64,000 bases of DNA from positions 20,768,184 through 20,832,183 of the forward strand of contig OZ023210.1 in assembly GCA_963995525.1 (NCBI GenBank), given 5' to 3'. The notes beneath the pieces were generated by a model, which saw only the letters and a program-made list of their open reading frames with translations, had not been told where the DNA came from and did not search any database. This stretch comes from Escarpia spicata. Its lineage: Eukaryota; Annelida; Polychaeta; Sabellida; Siboglinidae. Of the stretch, positions 51,101-63,148 are shown one piece after another. Both the position numbers and the translations under genes were made by a program. Positions within the stretch are counted from its first letter, which is position 1. Each line of letters starts with the position of its first letter.

Positions 51101-54100
51101 AGGAGCCAGTGGAGCCAGTCAGTACTCCGTCGTCTGTTGAGACAGAGAAGGCCCTCGAGCAGCCCGAGGTACCGGAGCAGCCGACAGTAATGGAGCTACA
51201 GGAGCCGGAGAAGGCTCCAGAGCCTGAGCCACAGCACGAGCAACCAGGTAGACGTTGTTAGATGTAAGATTCATCCTCATGGAGCATCGTGAAACAGTGT
51301 ACTGATCAGCATATGGCATTCTGGAATTCAACGTTATATTTACATGTAAACGTTGGGGCTATTTTTAATGTCATAAGGTTAACTTTTGTTTTTTTTGCTG
51401 TAGGGGCATGTCGTTGGGACTTGGTTAGTCTGTCCCAAATATCTATTGTTCCTTGTCCATGGATACATAAAACAGTGCAGGCCAGAATGGGGGTTTCTGT
51501 GTCGTTTCTTATAACAGTCTTCAGAAGTCCTTATTTTTTATAGCGGGGCCCACTGGATTGAAAATATTCACGAAAGGGTAAATCATCACTCACACAAGAT
51601 TTTGACAAATTTGCGTGTTTCTGGCGTCATCCAAACCAGATCTGATACTCATTATAAAGGACGTGTTCCATTATGTTGTTAGTCATTCACATGTACATGC
51701 TGCAACTTGACTTGCCTATGATGTTATGTGGTATGATTACAGCTCAACCTGAGGTGAAAAAGCCGTTCTCGTGGGCTGCGATGGCCAGCAAGAACAGTGG
51801 TTCAACCATGCCCTCGCAAGTACAGTCGGTACCAATGATGGCCGCCAAGCCACCACCAATGAAGGCAGAAGTGAAGCTTGACAACGCTGCAGGTCCACCA
51901 GGACCCCAGCCTCAGAGGGCTCCAAGGTGAGTTATTTGTACTAATATGACATGGTCAGATGTTATATCATTTTCATTAGACAGTTTGGATGTGTCTTAGT
52001 TTCTCAAAAATAGCGCCAACTGTAAGTGGCAGGCAGATGCAAAAACGGAACCCAGACAGACACACGTCTACCAAACTGAATCTCAATCGACACACGACAA
52101 GAACACAAGACAGGCAGCTCATGTTTTTGTTATTCCAAACGAACCGTGATGTTCTACCAGTGAGAGGATGTCTTGACTTTGCAGCATGTCTGTGCTGTAG
52201 TGATTGCTGAAAATTCAAACTTCCCCGGTAGATATTTTGTGAATTATAAAATAAATAAAGTCCTTGTGAAAACCACCGCCAGTCCATGTGAATTCGACTG
52301 CCAGTGCTAATAACACAGTGTGCATCTGAAGGTGCACATGTATTTTTAATTGCTTGTATTTAAAAAAATGGTGGCAATTTTATTTACCATAAAAATGAGT
52401 CGGGTGGGAAAAGTAGAAAATAAATGTGTAACTCAACATTATGGGGTGTTAATAACTTTTAAGTTCGCAAAGCATATGTGTTGCGTATGTCTGAACCTGT
52501 TGTCATGTATCTGTGTGTGGCAGGCCGTCACGTGTGGACCGCGGGGGGCGAGAACCACGCGATGGAGGAAGTCGACCGATGGGGGACGAAGACATGAACC
52601 GCAGGTCACGGTATGCAGACAACCAACAACTGTTTGTCGGCAACCTACCACACACCACATCAGAGAACGAGTTGATAAGTTATTTTGAAAGTAAGTCGCA
52701 CGTTACATTAGAAGTCATGATTTATGTCACATGATTGCCTGTTTTTCGTCTAAGTTGCACTACGTTAAAAGTTTGCAGACTAGATTCAGCATGTATCATT
52801 GTGGATTCACGATTGTTCTGCAAAATTAAAATCAATGCGGGTAGTGTTACATTATCCAGGGTATCTCAGGTAGCCTCTATTTATTGTACACTAGATTAGT
52901 AATATCTTCAAAGGTACACGTTGGGCAGCTTCATCAAAATATGAAAACTAATTGAATGACAGATATAACAAAACAATAGCAGGCTATCACGACTGTGATA
53001 GACATTTAATTGTAATAAAACATTTTTAGTAATGCAGATGCACCTTTCAGCTGCCTGCTAATTATTTATACTTGGCTAATTTTATTGTACTTTTCCTTTG
53101 CAGAGTACGGCACTGTTGTAGATGTACGGATTAACAGAAAGACGAATAGAGATGTGCCAGTAAGTATGAATTTCTAAAAGATATCCAGCGTTATCCACAC
53201 TAAACTGCTTAAATGGGGTCAAATTGGTTCAAAGTGAAAATGCATACCTATTGTGAATTATGTTAATGTTACACTGGTAGTCAAGTCATCAAACAATTTT
53301 ATAGGTGTTATGATCATAGTAAAGTGATTATACTGATTTTGGATAAATAATAAATGTTATAAAAACAGAGAAAGAATATTGCTATAACATGATCGTTTTT
53401 GTTTCAGCATTTTGGCTTTGTTGTATTTGAAGAGGCAATTGCTGTGCAAAACGTATTAGAATCAAAGGTAAGCATACACGATGTACCATAACATGTATCA
53501 ATGTAACCAGGACATTGTACAGAACTGTAAAGTTACCTGTGCCTTTTCATAAGCAGTAATTTAACCACAAAACACTGTTTACAAACGGTTCCAAATAAAC
53601 TTAATCTCTTGTGATAAATTTAAAGATGCTGTACTGATACTGTTGATTTGATTACTTTGTATTGTACGACAGGTCCACAAAACAATATTGCCAACAACAA
53701 TAAACAAGGTGTGTTTTCAATTAATAACAATTTGGTGTTGCTGCCCTCTTCTGAAAACGATGGGCTGCGTATTAAAGAGGTGTTTATTATATCTCATGAA
53801 ATTAATTGCTCATATCCAAAAAAATAATTGTCCTGATTGAAACACATTTTATAAAGGCCAGTTTACGTAGCTCTGTGTGTCCTGATGTATAAGTGTTTAC
53901 TCGGGCAACATGTTTAAACTGCATCCTTGATCTTGTCTCGCGCCACTCCTGATTTAAGCTTTGATTGTCCCTGCTGTCACCAGGTTTCAGTCAGATTGAA
54001 CCCAGTCCACTAAAACACTCACCACCACAGATTGGGCTCAATAACTGGTCTCTCAAGGGTGTTATAACAAGAGTTTCTGCTCCCTAGTGCATCTACATGG

Positions 54101-54816
54101 TTAATTGGCAGAGTCCATCAGTCAGGTGTAAACCTACCTTTAGTGTAACTTCATATTGCTAATGTGTGAGAGAAATTGTGTGGTAAATAATGAATCCAGT
54201 ACTTTGCTGTTTGCTGATGTCACAACCATAACCGAGTAACCTCCTTAAAGCTTTGCCACAGTTTGTATTACCAACGATATCTACAGTACATACCTAGGTT
54301 AGGTATGTGTATTTTGTTGCTAGGGTAGGACATCTGCCAGATGAAAATTTCCTACATATATACTCTCAAGTAATTTTTCCTTACGTTTTTTCACAAAGAA
54401 ATACATTTTGGGCTTGAATAACAAACTATATGGCAGAATTGACAGCTGCACATGAGTGACATCTATTTTGATAGCTTGGTAGATCTTGTTGCTAGGCAAC
54501 AGGTCATGTGTTTGCTAAGTTAATTCATGTTTCTAATGTCTATGGTAATTGAGCTGTGTTGTGTTTGCAGCCGATCATGCTGGGAGACCACCGTCTGAAT
54601 GTGGAGGAGAAGAAACAGCGCAGTGAGCAAGGAGGGCGTCCCGGCAGTGGCACACGCCTAGGAGGGCGCCCTGGCAGCATGGGAGGCATGGGGCGTGGCG
54701 GTATGGGGGGGCGGGGCGGCAGTCGCGGGGGCTTCGGCAACTCCTCCGGCAGGGGGGCAGAAAACAGCCGAATGGGCGGCGGTGGGCGTGGCTTCGGCAC
54801 GCCAAGGGCGCGCTAA
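48112..54816 (+). CDS. G3BP: G3BP, stress-granule RNA-binding protein (complete, 11 coding exons)
   Basis: Coding exons: 48112-48206, 48547-48628, 49168-49269, 49752-49923, 50355-50454, 51081-51247, 51743-51926, 52524-52690, 53104-53159, 53408-53467, 54571-54816. All junctions are GT-AG with compatible phases; they give 476 aa, close to vertebrate G3BP1 (about 466). The NTF2-like domain is residues 4-135 ([51 protein letters not shown]). Residues 151-240 form an acidic, Pro-rich linker. [13 protein letters not shown] (about 245-257) matches the conserved SWA block. The RRM has RNP2 LFVGNL near 337-342 and RNP1 HFGFVVFE at 376-383. The C-terminus is RGG-rich. G3BP binds Caprin/USP10-type partners through the NTF2 fold, binds RNA, and nucleates cytoplasmic stress granules. 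The ATG at 48112 opens the domain (MVMETPSP, as in human MVMEKPSP). Confidence 0.96.
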
Positions 54817-56120
54817 CCACCGCACAACCAGTGCTTTGTGGCGACGATTATTGTATATGGAATTCTACAGATGAGGGGGAACTGAGTGTGGTTTGCAATG
54901 TACACCGGCTATAGCATCGTGGACCAACTGGCACAGTTCTACAGCTCGACCAGTACACCGGAATTACTGTGATTTTAGTGTGAACATTCGCTAGAACAAA
55001 TTAATCTTTTCGGTGTCAAACGGTGACATAGAACTGTCGACATGTCGTTAGTGACTCCAGCGACGGCAGTCCTTGTGCGCTTCAGTTCCCCAGACGGAAA
55101 TACCACACAGCATACACTGGCAAAACACAAACTATCAACGGCGGATCTCGGCTCATTTAGCACTGGTGATTTCTGCATAGGGTATAATTTGAATCGTTAC
55201 CATAAGGTTTTGTAGCTTTTTGTTGATACCGCTGCTGAACCACGTCCCTCGACTTGAACGTTTGTAAGACATCACTTGTGTTCAGCCAACCACTGAGCAT
55301 GTTGCATTGTCAGTGACGGTTTTATGGCGGCTGAACCATGTCTGCATTGTAAACCGATCAACGGTTGCAAAAGCTGACCACAGACAGTGCACTGTTTTGT
55401 GTTCAAATTATTCGCATTACGTGGATTATATTGTCGGGAACAGCGAGTTCGGTGACTTAACAATGCTGCATTGTGGGCCAGTCTGCTGAGTCAGCGGCAT
55501 GAATGGTCATAGGTTCGCAGCATAGCTGTGGGAGTTTGCCATATGATATGACTAAGAGGTTTCTCTTTGGAGCCTTTTATCATTTGAAAGCCTGTGTTTG
55601 TGTAACCTGTTTTATGCTAGTTCTGTGATCGGCTGCATTATTATTTATGAGCTCATCTCCATATCCGTTTACAAGCTGAATGTGTCCTGTAAATTATTAA
55701 TGTTTATATATTAGCGATACAGAAATAATTTACTTTTATATCGGTGTCGGCAAAGAAAAACAACAGGACAGTGCCTGGGATCCAGCACGACTTCCTGGTA
55801 TGTCATGTGGGCTGAACTCAAGGATCGACACTCCTACAATGAAGGGTGGGGCTTTTTGCATGTTTTTATTACCTGCCTGTGCCAGTTTAATTTATCGTCT
55901 AGTCTGTTGGTGCAGTTAAACCTGCAAACTTGCTCTTTTGGTACGGCGGAGCTCCAGTGTTTTCATTTCAGCCTTCTTAACACACAAGTTACATTTGTAC
56001 TCCTCATGGCTTGTTGGTCTACCTTGCTCACAATAATTCGGCTGTCGGAACTACTGAATGATAATGTATTGTCGACTGCACATGTTTTGACAGAAAATAA
56101 ATTCTCTTTGAGTGAACTAT
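54817..56120 (+). other. G3BP 3' UTR
   Basis: About 1.3 kb from the TAA to just past an AATAAA at 56096-56101. No reading frame or element is recognisable within it. The end position is inferred from the hexamer only. Confidence 0.5.
56096..56101 (+). promoter_or_regulatory. Poly(A) signal for G3BP
   Basis: AATAAA in a TGACAGAAAATAAATTC context followed within 30 bases by a TG-rich stretch (GTTCTGGTTTAGTAATGTTTG). Confidence 0.5.
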
Positions 56121-56763
56121 AAGTTCTGGTTTAGTAATGTTTGCGTCTCATCTCCACAGAAGTTCTTGCTTATTTAAATGTAAGGATTCATTTACATACC
56201 TTAGTGAACTGAGGCAACATTGAGTAAGAGATTGTCACAGCTTTGAAATGTCTCTAGAATGAGTCTGATGTTATAAGTTACACTAATGCACTAGAGATAT
56301 TGAGCCCCTAGGTTTTGAAGGTATAATTATTTAACCCACTACATAACACAACTAGTGGCTATGTCCAGGAAGTTGGATAGCCTGCATCAAGGTCCTCCAT
56401 CAATTATAATTTAGAAAAAAATGGGGATATCGTACAAGTTTTAAAACAACGTATTTCATCAACGGTACATACACCCTGTCTACATAGCGAGGAGGGAGAG
56501 TTCAAATACAATATATGTACAGTTCAAATACAATATATATATATATGCAGTCGGAGTTTCTTAGAATTGTCGTAAAACTCCCGCCCCACCTGAACAGAAG
56601 AAAATCTCAGATTTTCATGTGTCGCTGCAGTTGGATGATTGTTTTAGTGAGCCTCAAATTCTCTTAGATTTTGAAACTCAAAAGTTGGCAGGTACATAAA
56701 TGGTACAAATGTGTTGCAGCCATTGTAAGTAGTAATGAAGAATCGGTATATATGCATTAACAC

Positions 56764-56769
56764 TTTATT
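56764..56769 (-). promoter_or_regulatory. Poly(A) signal for SPARC
   Basis: AATAAA on the minus strand about 300 bases beyond the SPARC stop codon. Its position would leave roughly 650 bases between the two convergent transcripts. Confidence 0.45.
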
Positions 56770-57064
56770 GCTAAGTACATCTGCACAAGCTAAGCATGCA
56801 TCGATTGTTACACTGGTGACTTGTCATTTACAAACAGAAAGCACTGGGTGCTTGTGTTGTTTGGTGTAAGGAACCAAACGTTTCTGTATGACACTGGTAC
56901 AGTACCTGAATCAGACGCAGATTGAACTATTCTTTATGCCACAACACACATACACCGAAGTGTTCAAATATAAAACGGTAGCAAAATGCATATAAAGCAA
57001 TATTATTTGACACATGTGGTCTTCTTCTTAACTCCTTCACTAACAGCTGCTGTCTGTATGACGT

Positions 57065-60000
57065 CTACTGCTTCAATGCGTCACAGCGATCCTCAAGGTC
57101 CTCTGAAATCAAGTTAGAATTTACTTCGTTATTAAAAGTAATGGCACACCTATATTATAAAACAGTTCGTTCTGTTTGTATGTGCATCCACATCTCCGTC
57201 AGTTTTGTATGTATTGGGCTGAAATTTTGCATGTGATTGACCGGGCCCATCGAGATGGTTCATAGATTTAGACATTTTCGAAATTCGTCCGGGGGGTGGA
57301 TTTTGTCTATATCATCGTAAAGATAATTATGCCATCTATAAATATGTCGCTGGATGTATACAGAAATTTTGAATAGTTTTTAAGTTATTGACGTTTGAAA
57401 ATCCTCATCGCTTAACACGCACCAGGTCTAGCTGTCACTGGTCACCTATTTTACCATGTCAGCCCCTTAAGCGCATGCTACTTCTGGCAAACAACACACT
57501 GCAACAATTCCGTTGAGTCCCAGCCACGGAAATTAATTTTGTATAGCATTGTGCAGGTAATTATTCCATGTACAAATGTGTCACTGGGTGTATGCAGACA
57601 AATGTGTTGGTTTTTATGTTGGGTGAGCACGTGCGATTTCTGGCAAAATGTCCTAACAACTAAGCCAATGACCAGTTACAATTTATTAATGCATGTAGGC
57701 TGGAAACAATTGGGATGTATGGAACTGAAATGTTGGGCATTTGAGGTTTCGTCTATTTTCAGTGTTCACAATTATGTCAACAATACTTTTTTTACATTTC
57801 GGTGCAAATGATTTGAGGATGTATATGACTACCTTTTTCCCCTGGGCAACGCCGGGTAGCTCAACTAATTATACCAATAAGCCAGAGAACTGGTTATCAA
57901 GACACTCAACTAAGCACATACAATGGAGCATCATAAATCTTTAAGCGGGAGGTGTGTTTCAGAATTACAAAATGTCACGATGAGTGGCTAAAAATTACCC
58001 ATAGTGATGTGAAGATATTTATTTCATAACCAAATTTACTTCTGTTTCTTCAGTTACATTTCAGCATCTTTCAAATGTCTTCTCCAGACTGAATACTAGT
58101 GAGTGTCACCATCTAGTTGTAGTCAGTCTGACGAAAATGGATGAAAGCAGCTAAAACATAACTGAAAAAAGGGCAAAATTTACTAAATGTAATAACATAA
58201 ATTACCCAATTTTTATGGCATTTTAAGCAGACCTATGGCATTTAGTATGAGTTGTAACTATTAATGATCTATGACAGACTGAAAAAATACATTTCAAGTA
58301 GACCGCAGCGATGTTGTCATCCTCAATCTTTCATCACACAATAATACCTCGTAACACATTCACCCTCAGCTAGTATGGAATCACTTTAATAAAATAGAGC
58401 ATACTTTTGTTAAAATAATTGAGAGAATTAACCTTGATCATTGTGTCGAGTAATTTTCTACATTTTGCAAATTTTTTCCTATTTTTTACTAGATTAAGTA
58501 GAGATGTCGACACGAGGACTGACCTGGGTCGAGCTTGAGACAGGTGCCCCACTCTGACAGTGTTAAGTCTCCACTGTCATCCGTGTCACAGCTCTGCAGG
58601 AACGGTCCGATGCAGTGCTCATAGCGTTTCAGGGGTGCCGACATGGGCAGCAGCTCCAGCATGGACACAAAGCTACAACCACAGACAACATTAGCAGCAG
58701 CTCCAGCATGGACATAAAGCTACAACCACAAACAACATTGGCAGCAGCTCCAGCATGGACACAAAGCTACAACTACAGACAACAGTCGTAGCAGCTCTAG
58801 CATGGACACAAAGCTCTATTACCACAGACAACATTAACAGCAGCTCCAGCACAGACATAAAGCTACAACCATACACAACATTAGCAGCAGCTCCAGCATT
58901 GACTCTAAGCTACACCCACAGACAACATTGGTTCCATGGCAACTAGCATACTTCCTAGCTATTGTTACTAATGAACACCTGGGTTAAAGGGACATAGTCT
59001 GTTTGTCTACTCAAAAGTAACAGGCATAGTAATTTCTAACTGGAAGTCTGCTGTGTTGACCATGGGAAAGTGAGCATCATTGAATATCAATGGGTATAGC
59101 AGTTACTTCAGCACGACTTGGCCGTATTGCCGATAAAGGTGATTTTGAAACTGTTGTTTTATTTACAATTTGAGCATGCACCCATGGTCGTGCATTCAAA
59201 TTCAAACCGTTGTTACAACAATTTGGCGGGCAGTATACCTTCAACATAGTTAGTATAGTCTTAAGAACATTATATTAATTAATACATGAAATACTAGGAA
59301 CAGACTATGTCCTTTTAACATCTCACCTGTCGTGAGTGATGTCAAGTTCACAGAACTTCCAGATGACAGGCAAGACCCATTTCTTTGTGGGTCTCAGTTT
59401 AGCTTCCTCTGCCATGCGTACCGCAGGCTCCGTGAGGACATTCCTGCGAGCCTGCAACAAAGATGCTGTCATCAAGATTTCGCTGAAAACGGTTGTTTTG
59501 CTGTATTTTTACACTTGCCAAAGGAGTACCCAAAATAAAGCAGCATGATATGTAGTATTGTGTGCTACAAAGACATCATGACTGGAATTTAAGCAGCACT
59601 GACATCAAATATTTAGAACCTGAGATCTCATATGTAAAAGGATGGACTAAGCTGGATAGATAGAACGACTAAGCACCGGTTAAGAGGTACAAAAGAAAGA
59701 AAACATATCAGGAATCTGTAGAACTGGTTAGGACAGATCACAAGTGAAGGACTTTTGATGCTGGCAGTTGGAGGAATATTACAAGGAAAAAATGAAGGAG
59801 AAAATGAATGGGCTTATTGGACAGACAGGAAGAAAAACAAAGACACGAAGAGAAAGGCAGTAGACTGGACAGAAAGGAGAAAAGATTAACTGTGGCTTGC
59901 CAAATGGCCACATGTGCAAGGGCATCTAACTCCCAAGAACACCACTGCTGATTTGACAATGTAACTCAGAAGTATAAATAATCTCACTTCTTTGTAATTT

Positions 60001-63000
60001 TTTTTGGTAAACTGCATAATCCCACGCTGTTGCATTTTTGCGGCTGCACTTGCCATAATATGCTTAAGAATCTTACCAGTTCTTCCATCACCAGGTAGAG
60101 CCACTGTCTCATGCGGAATGGGAATTCGTCGATCTGCTCTGGTTGGCAGTCTCGCATCTCTGAAAAAATTCTTCTGTATTTGTATTCATGCTTCATGGAA
60201 TATGGGATTAATTATGGAACCACACACTGTCAATTGTCATAATTCACTTGTGTAGACAGACAGACAGACAGACAGACAGATAGACAGGTGGACTGATGGG
60301 AAGCCAGACAAACTGATAGACTGATGGAAATACTGATAGTGTAAATGACCAACCGATAGATGGAATTTAGGGTAGTTGCCTGCCATGAGCCACGCACACA
60401 ATTTGAATGGTATTGCAGTCTAAATAATGTGCTCAAACAATTTCACAAAAGAGTGCTCTCTTTTGTTAAAATCACTGAAACAATTTACTTTAATTTTAAT
60501 CGTTTGAATGGATAATTTACAAAACTGTATGTAGCCTTAGTATATAATAGATATGGAGCAACAGATGCATTTTGTTGCAGTTTTTACTGTATCCATTCAA
60601 AATTTATTTACTAGTTTGTTTATTGATTTCACCAAAACTATTTATACAAAATTTGCACAAATTGGCCAGCATATGGTATTCAATATTCGATAGGGTAGAT
60701 CTTTTGTGAAATTAATCTGAAATGAGACGTGTGAAAACATTTAATTGAGGAGGGACCTTTAATAAGAATGTGTTTATGGGAAGATGTGAGGACAGAATCC
60801 CGTACCCTGGCACTCTCCGTAGTAGTCGAGGTGGGCATCTCCATAACTGGGGTCTTTGCAGTTGGGTCGGTTCGTGTGACACAGACACTTCTGACGGTAA
60901 AGTTCACATTCGCTTTCAAACGTCACATTGAGTGTGCTACAGGCCTGGGGGACAGACACAAACTTCATGGTAGAAGTCAACCGAGACTTCAATGTTAATA
61001 TTATTGTGTATAATGTTTGAAATGACATCAAATGCCAGACAGACATTCATGTGGACAAATGTTTTGCATCATGCATACACCCTCTTCTTAATGTTAATTC
61101 TTATGTTGAACTATCACAAGCATATCGCACACACAACATCACTGCTATCTTGGATGCAAAGTCCAACTTTAAAAAATTGCATAAACATAGTGATTGTAAA
61201 TAAATGTTTTAAATTATGATAATGATGGTTGTTAGTATAGACGCCATTGTATGTACCTTGTCATAACCGGCTATATACCTACCAACATATGTCTTTCAAT
61301 CTGGATAATTACCAACATGTTAAAGCACTAATTCAGGGACAGAGAATCTGAGAAGTTGCATGCTCTGTACAAAGAGGTCAATGTTGAGTACTGAGAATGC
61401 CGCCTGACAACACAAGTAGGCACTCACCATGGTTTTGGACAGGGCCTCGTATATAATGCGAGATATAAAAATCATACAGGATATCTTGTTGTTTACTAGT
61501 ACTAGTAGGGTTCACTGCCTGTAGTAATTCAATAGTAGTAAAAGCTTTATTCTCTTGATACGAACACACCTGGATGCATGTATCTCACACAATCGGCAAC
61601 ACTGACTTGAGCCATAATAAGACATGGTATGCCCAGAGGAGCAGAAATGACAATGATTTTATATTTCCCTGTCGCCCCTTATGGAGTAAGCAACTTTCTT
61701 TATGTGCATTACGGTTAATATACCGGTAGATGGATCCATAGTCTACAGTGGAAAGTTTTATTTTCTGGTAATTAATTCCATCCCACCAGACGGCGCCACT
61801 GTTGCACAATACACCACTGTTTAACAGAGCTTGTACGTTTTCTCTTGCGTAGCATTAGTCGGACACTGACACGATGCCTACTTATGATATGCTTCTTACT
61901 GGACTCAAGAATCTAATTATCCACTGATGTCAAATATCTTGGTAGTAGGGTAAAAATTAAACAAATTGTGAAATCACCGTATACTACTCTAGAGAAAAAG
62001 GAATATTTAGATGTTTATGAGACTAGAGACCTGTGGTTATCAGGTTACGATACTGCCCATTGATCTGGTGGCTAGAGACAGGCAACTTGTGACTCTGGCT
62101 CTCATCTCTTAAAAAGTACCCGTTCTCAACTCCAGCATTTCCCCCTCAAATTAGAACCATTTCTCCTAAAATCATGTTAAAGTTGCATTTTGGGATCGTC
62201 CATCTTTTAAATAAAACTTTCTAGTGAATCAACATGCCGCATACACTACATGTAGTTTTAAACGTTAGTTCAACTAATGGAACTTTAAAACCAATGCTCA
62301 AAAGTATGATTTTAATATGCTGTCTACCAATTTATAGCTCAGGCCACCAACTTTACAATAACTGTCCTGCAATCTACCAGTTTTCTTAGCACCAGTATCC
62401 TACACCGTGTGTACACCTTTAAATGTGCAAGGCCTCTCTTTCACTTAGCTTTAAGCAGACACTGATATGAGGTCTTATAACTCAAACGTTTATAGTTACC
62501 AATTGATGTCAAATGTAGCAGGACAAAAAAATAATATCATGAAACCACTGTTTTCAATACAGACAAAACGACAGATTAAGATGTTTGTATGAGGAGAGAA
62601 TTTGTATCTTTAAAGATAAGTTCTTATACAGTGTAGTATCCAGTCCTCGAGACTGCTCAAAGCGCTTTACACTTAACTCCCTGGCAGATCTGTTCAATCG
62701 AACATCATCTCGACTTCTCTGGGACACATCCAGCCACGCTGCAATTAATCCGCAAAGACTATTCGTACACAAATATCCACCATTGTCTATAGCCAGGTAC
62801 TCATTCATAGAGCTGAGTGAACTGGAACAATATAATGTGAACGAACTTGCCCAAGGTTCAACACCACAGTACAGGATTCAAATCCGGATTCTCTCAGTCG
62901 AGAGTCCAAAGCTCTAGTCACTGCACCACTGCGCTCCACAAAAGGTTCAACACCGCAGCACAGGATTCAAACTCGGGTTCTCTCAGTCGAGAGTCCGAAG

Positions 63001-63148
63001 CTCTAGTCACTGCACCACTGCGCTCTACGTCTACATACCTTTGAGTCGTTTTCGGTGGGACAGCTGCGCATGCAGACACAGATTGCGTTCCCGTCTTCAT
63101 CGATGTCACACTCGTGGCCCAGTTCACAGTTCTTCTCCTTGCAAGGAT
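57065..63148 (-). CDS. SPARC: SPARC/osteonectin, C-terminal six coding exons (partial)
   Basis: Minus-strand exons in order: 63039-63148, 60806-60944, 60077-60159, 59327-59451, 58524-58672, 57065-57102, with GT-AG sites and matching phases; 213 codons to a TAG. The first two exons form the follistatin-like/Kazal module (PCKEKNCELGHECDIDEDG, then ACSTLNVTFESECELYRQKC with an NVT glycosylation site). The next three form the extracellular calcium-binding domain (DEFPFRMRQWLYLVMEEL; KKWVLPVIWKFCELD; YEHCIGPFLQSC). An EF-hand loop, DTDDSGDLTLSEW, has all canonical ligands and flanking cysteines. The protein ends EDLEDRCDALKQ. SPARC is a secreted matricellular glycoprotein that binds collagen. The first EF-hand region (ELDITHDRSFVSMLEL) is degenerate. 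The signal peptide and acidic domain lie beyond the right edge. Gene is convergent with G3BP. Confidence 0.95.
57155..57870 (-). repeat. Dispersed repeat with ACCCGGCGTTGCCC end, beside the last SPARC exon
   Basis: One end holds TATTATAAAACAGTTCGTTC, the other GGGCAACGCCGGGTAGCTCA. It occupies most of the intron between the last two SPARC exons. It is a common type of decayed animal repeat, and the related 33770 copy is shorter. Confidence 0.5.
58648..58929 (-). repeat. 47-bp minisatellite overlapping a SPARC splice acceptor
   Basis: Six copies of a unit containing CAGCAGCTCCAGCATGGACA, then an AAAGCTACAACCACAGACAA-type block. The first copy (58648-58694) includes the 5' end of SPARC exon 58524-58672 and its TTGTAG acceptor. 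Four of the five other copies lying in the intron keep an acceptor-like TGTAG|CTT. Confidence 0.9.
60252..60290. repeat. (AGAC)n microsatellite in SPARC intron
   Basis: About nine AGAC units with one AGAT. Confidence 0.95.
62635..63030 (-). mobile_element. tRNA-derived SINE with a duplicated head
   Basis: A minus-orientation copy of the 7316-7625 SINE. A complete element (head 62845-62938, body 62640-62840) is preceded by a second tRNA-like head at 62941-63027; both heads have GTGGTGCAGTGACTAGAGC and a B box (GGATTTGAATCC; GAGTTTGAATCC). The outer head starts within about 12 bases of the SPARC splice donor at 63037-63038. Confidence 0.85.

Noticed and set aside
58691..58876. Minus-strand frame with repeated Leu-rich peptide
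   Set aside because: It is the translation of the 47-bp minisatellite next to the SPARC exon.
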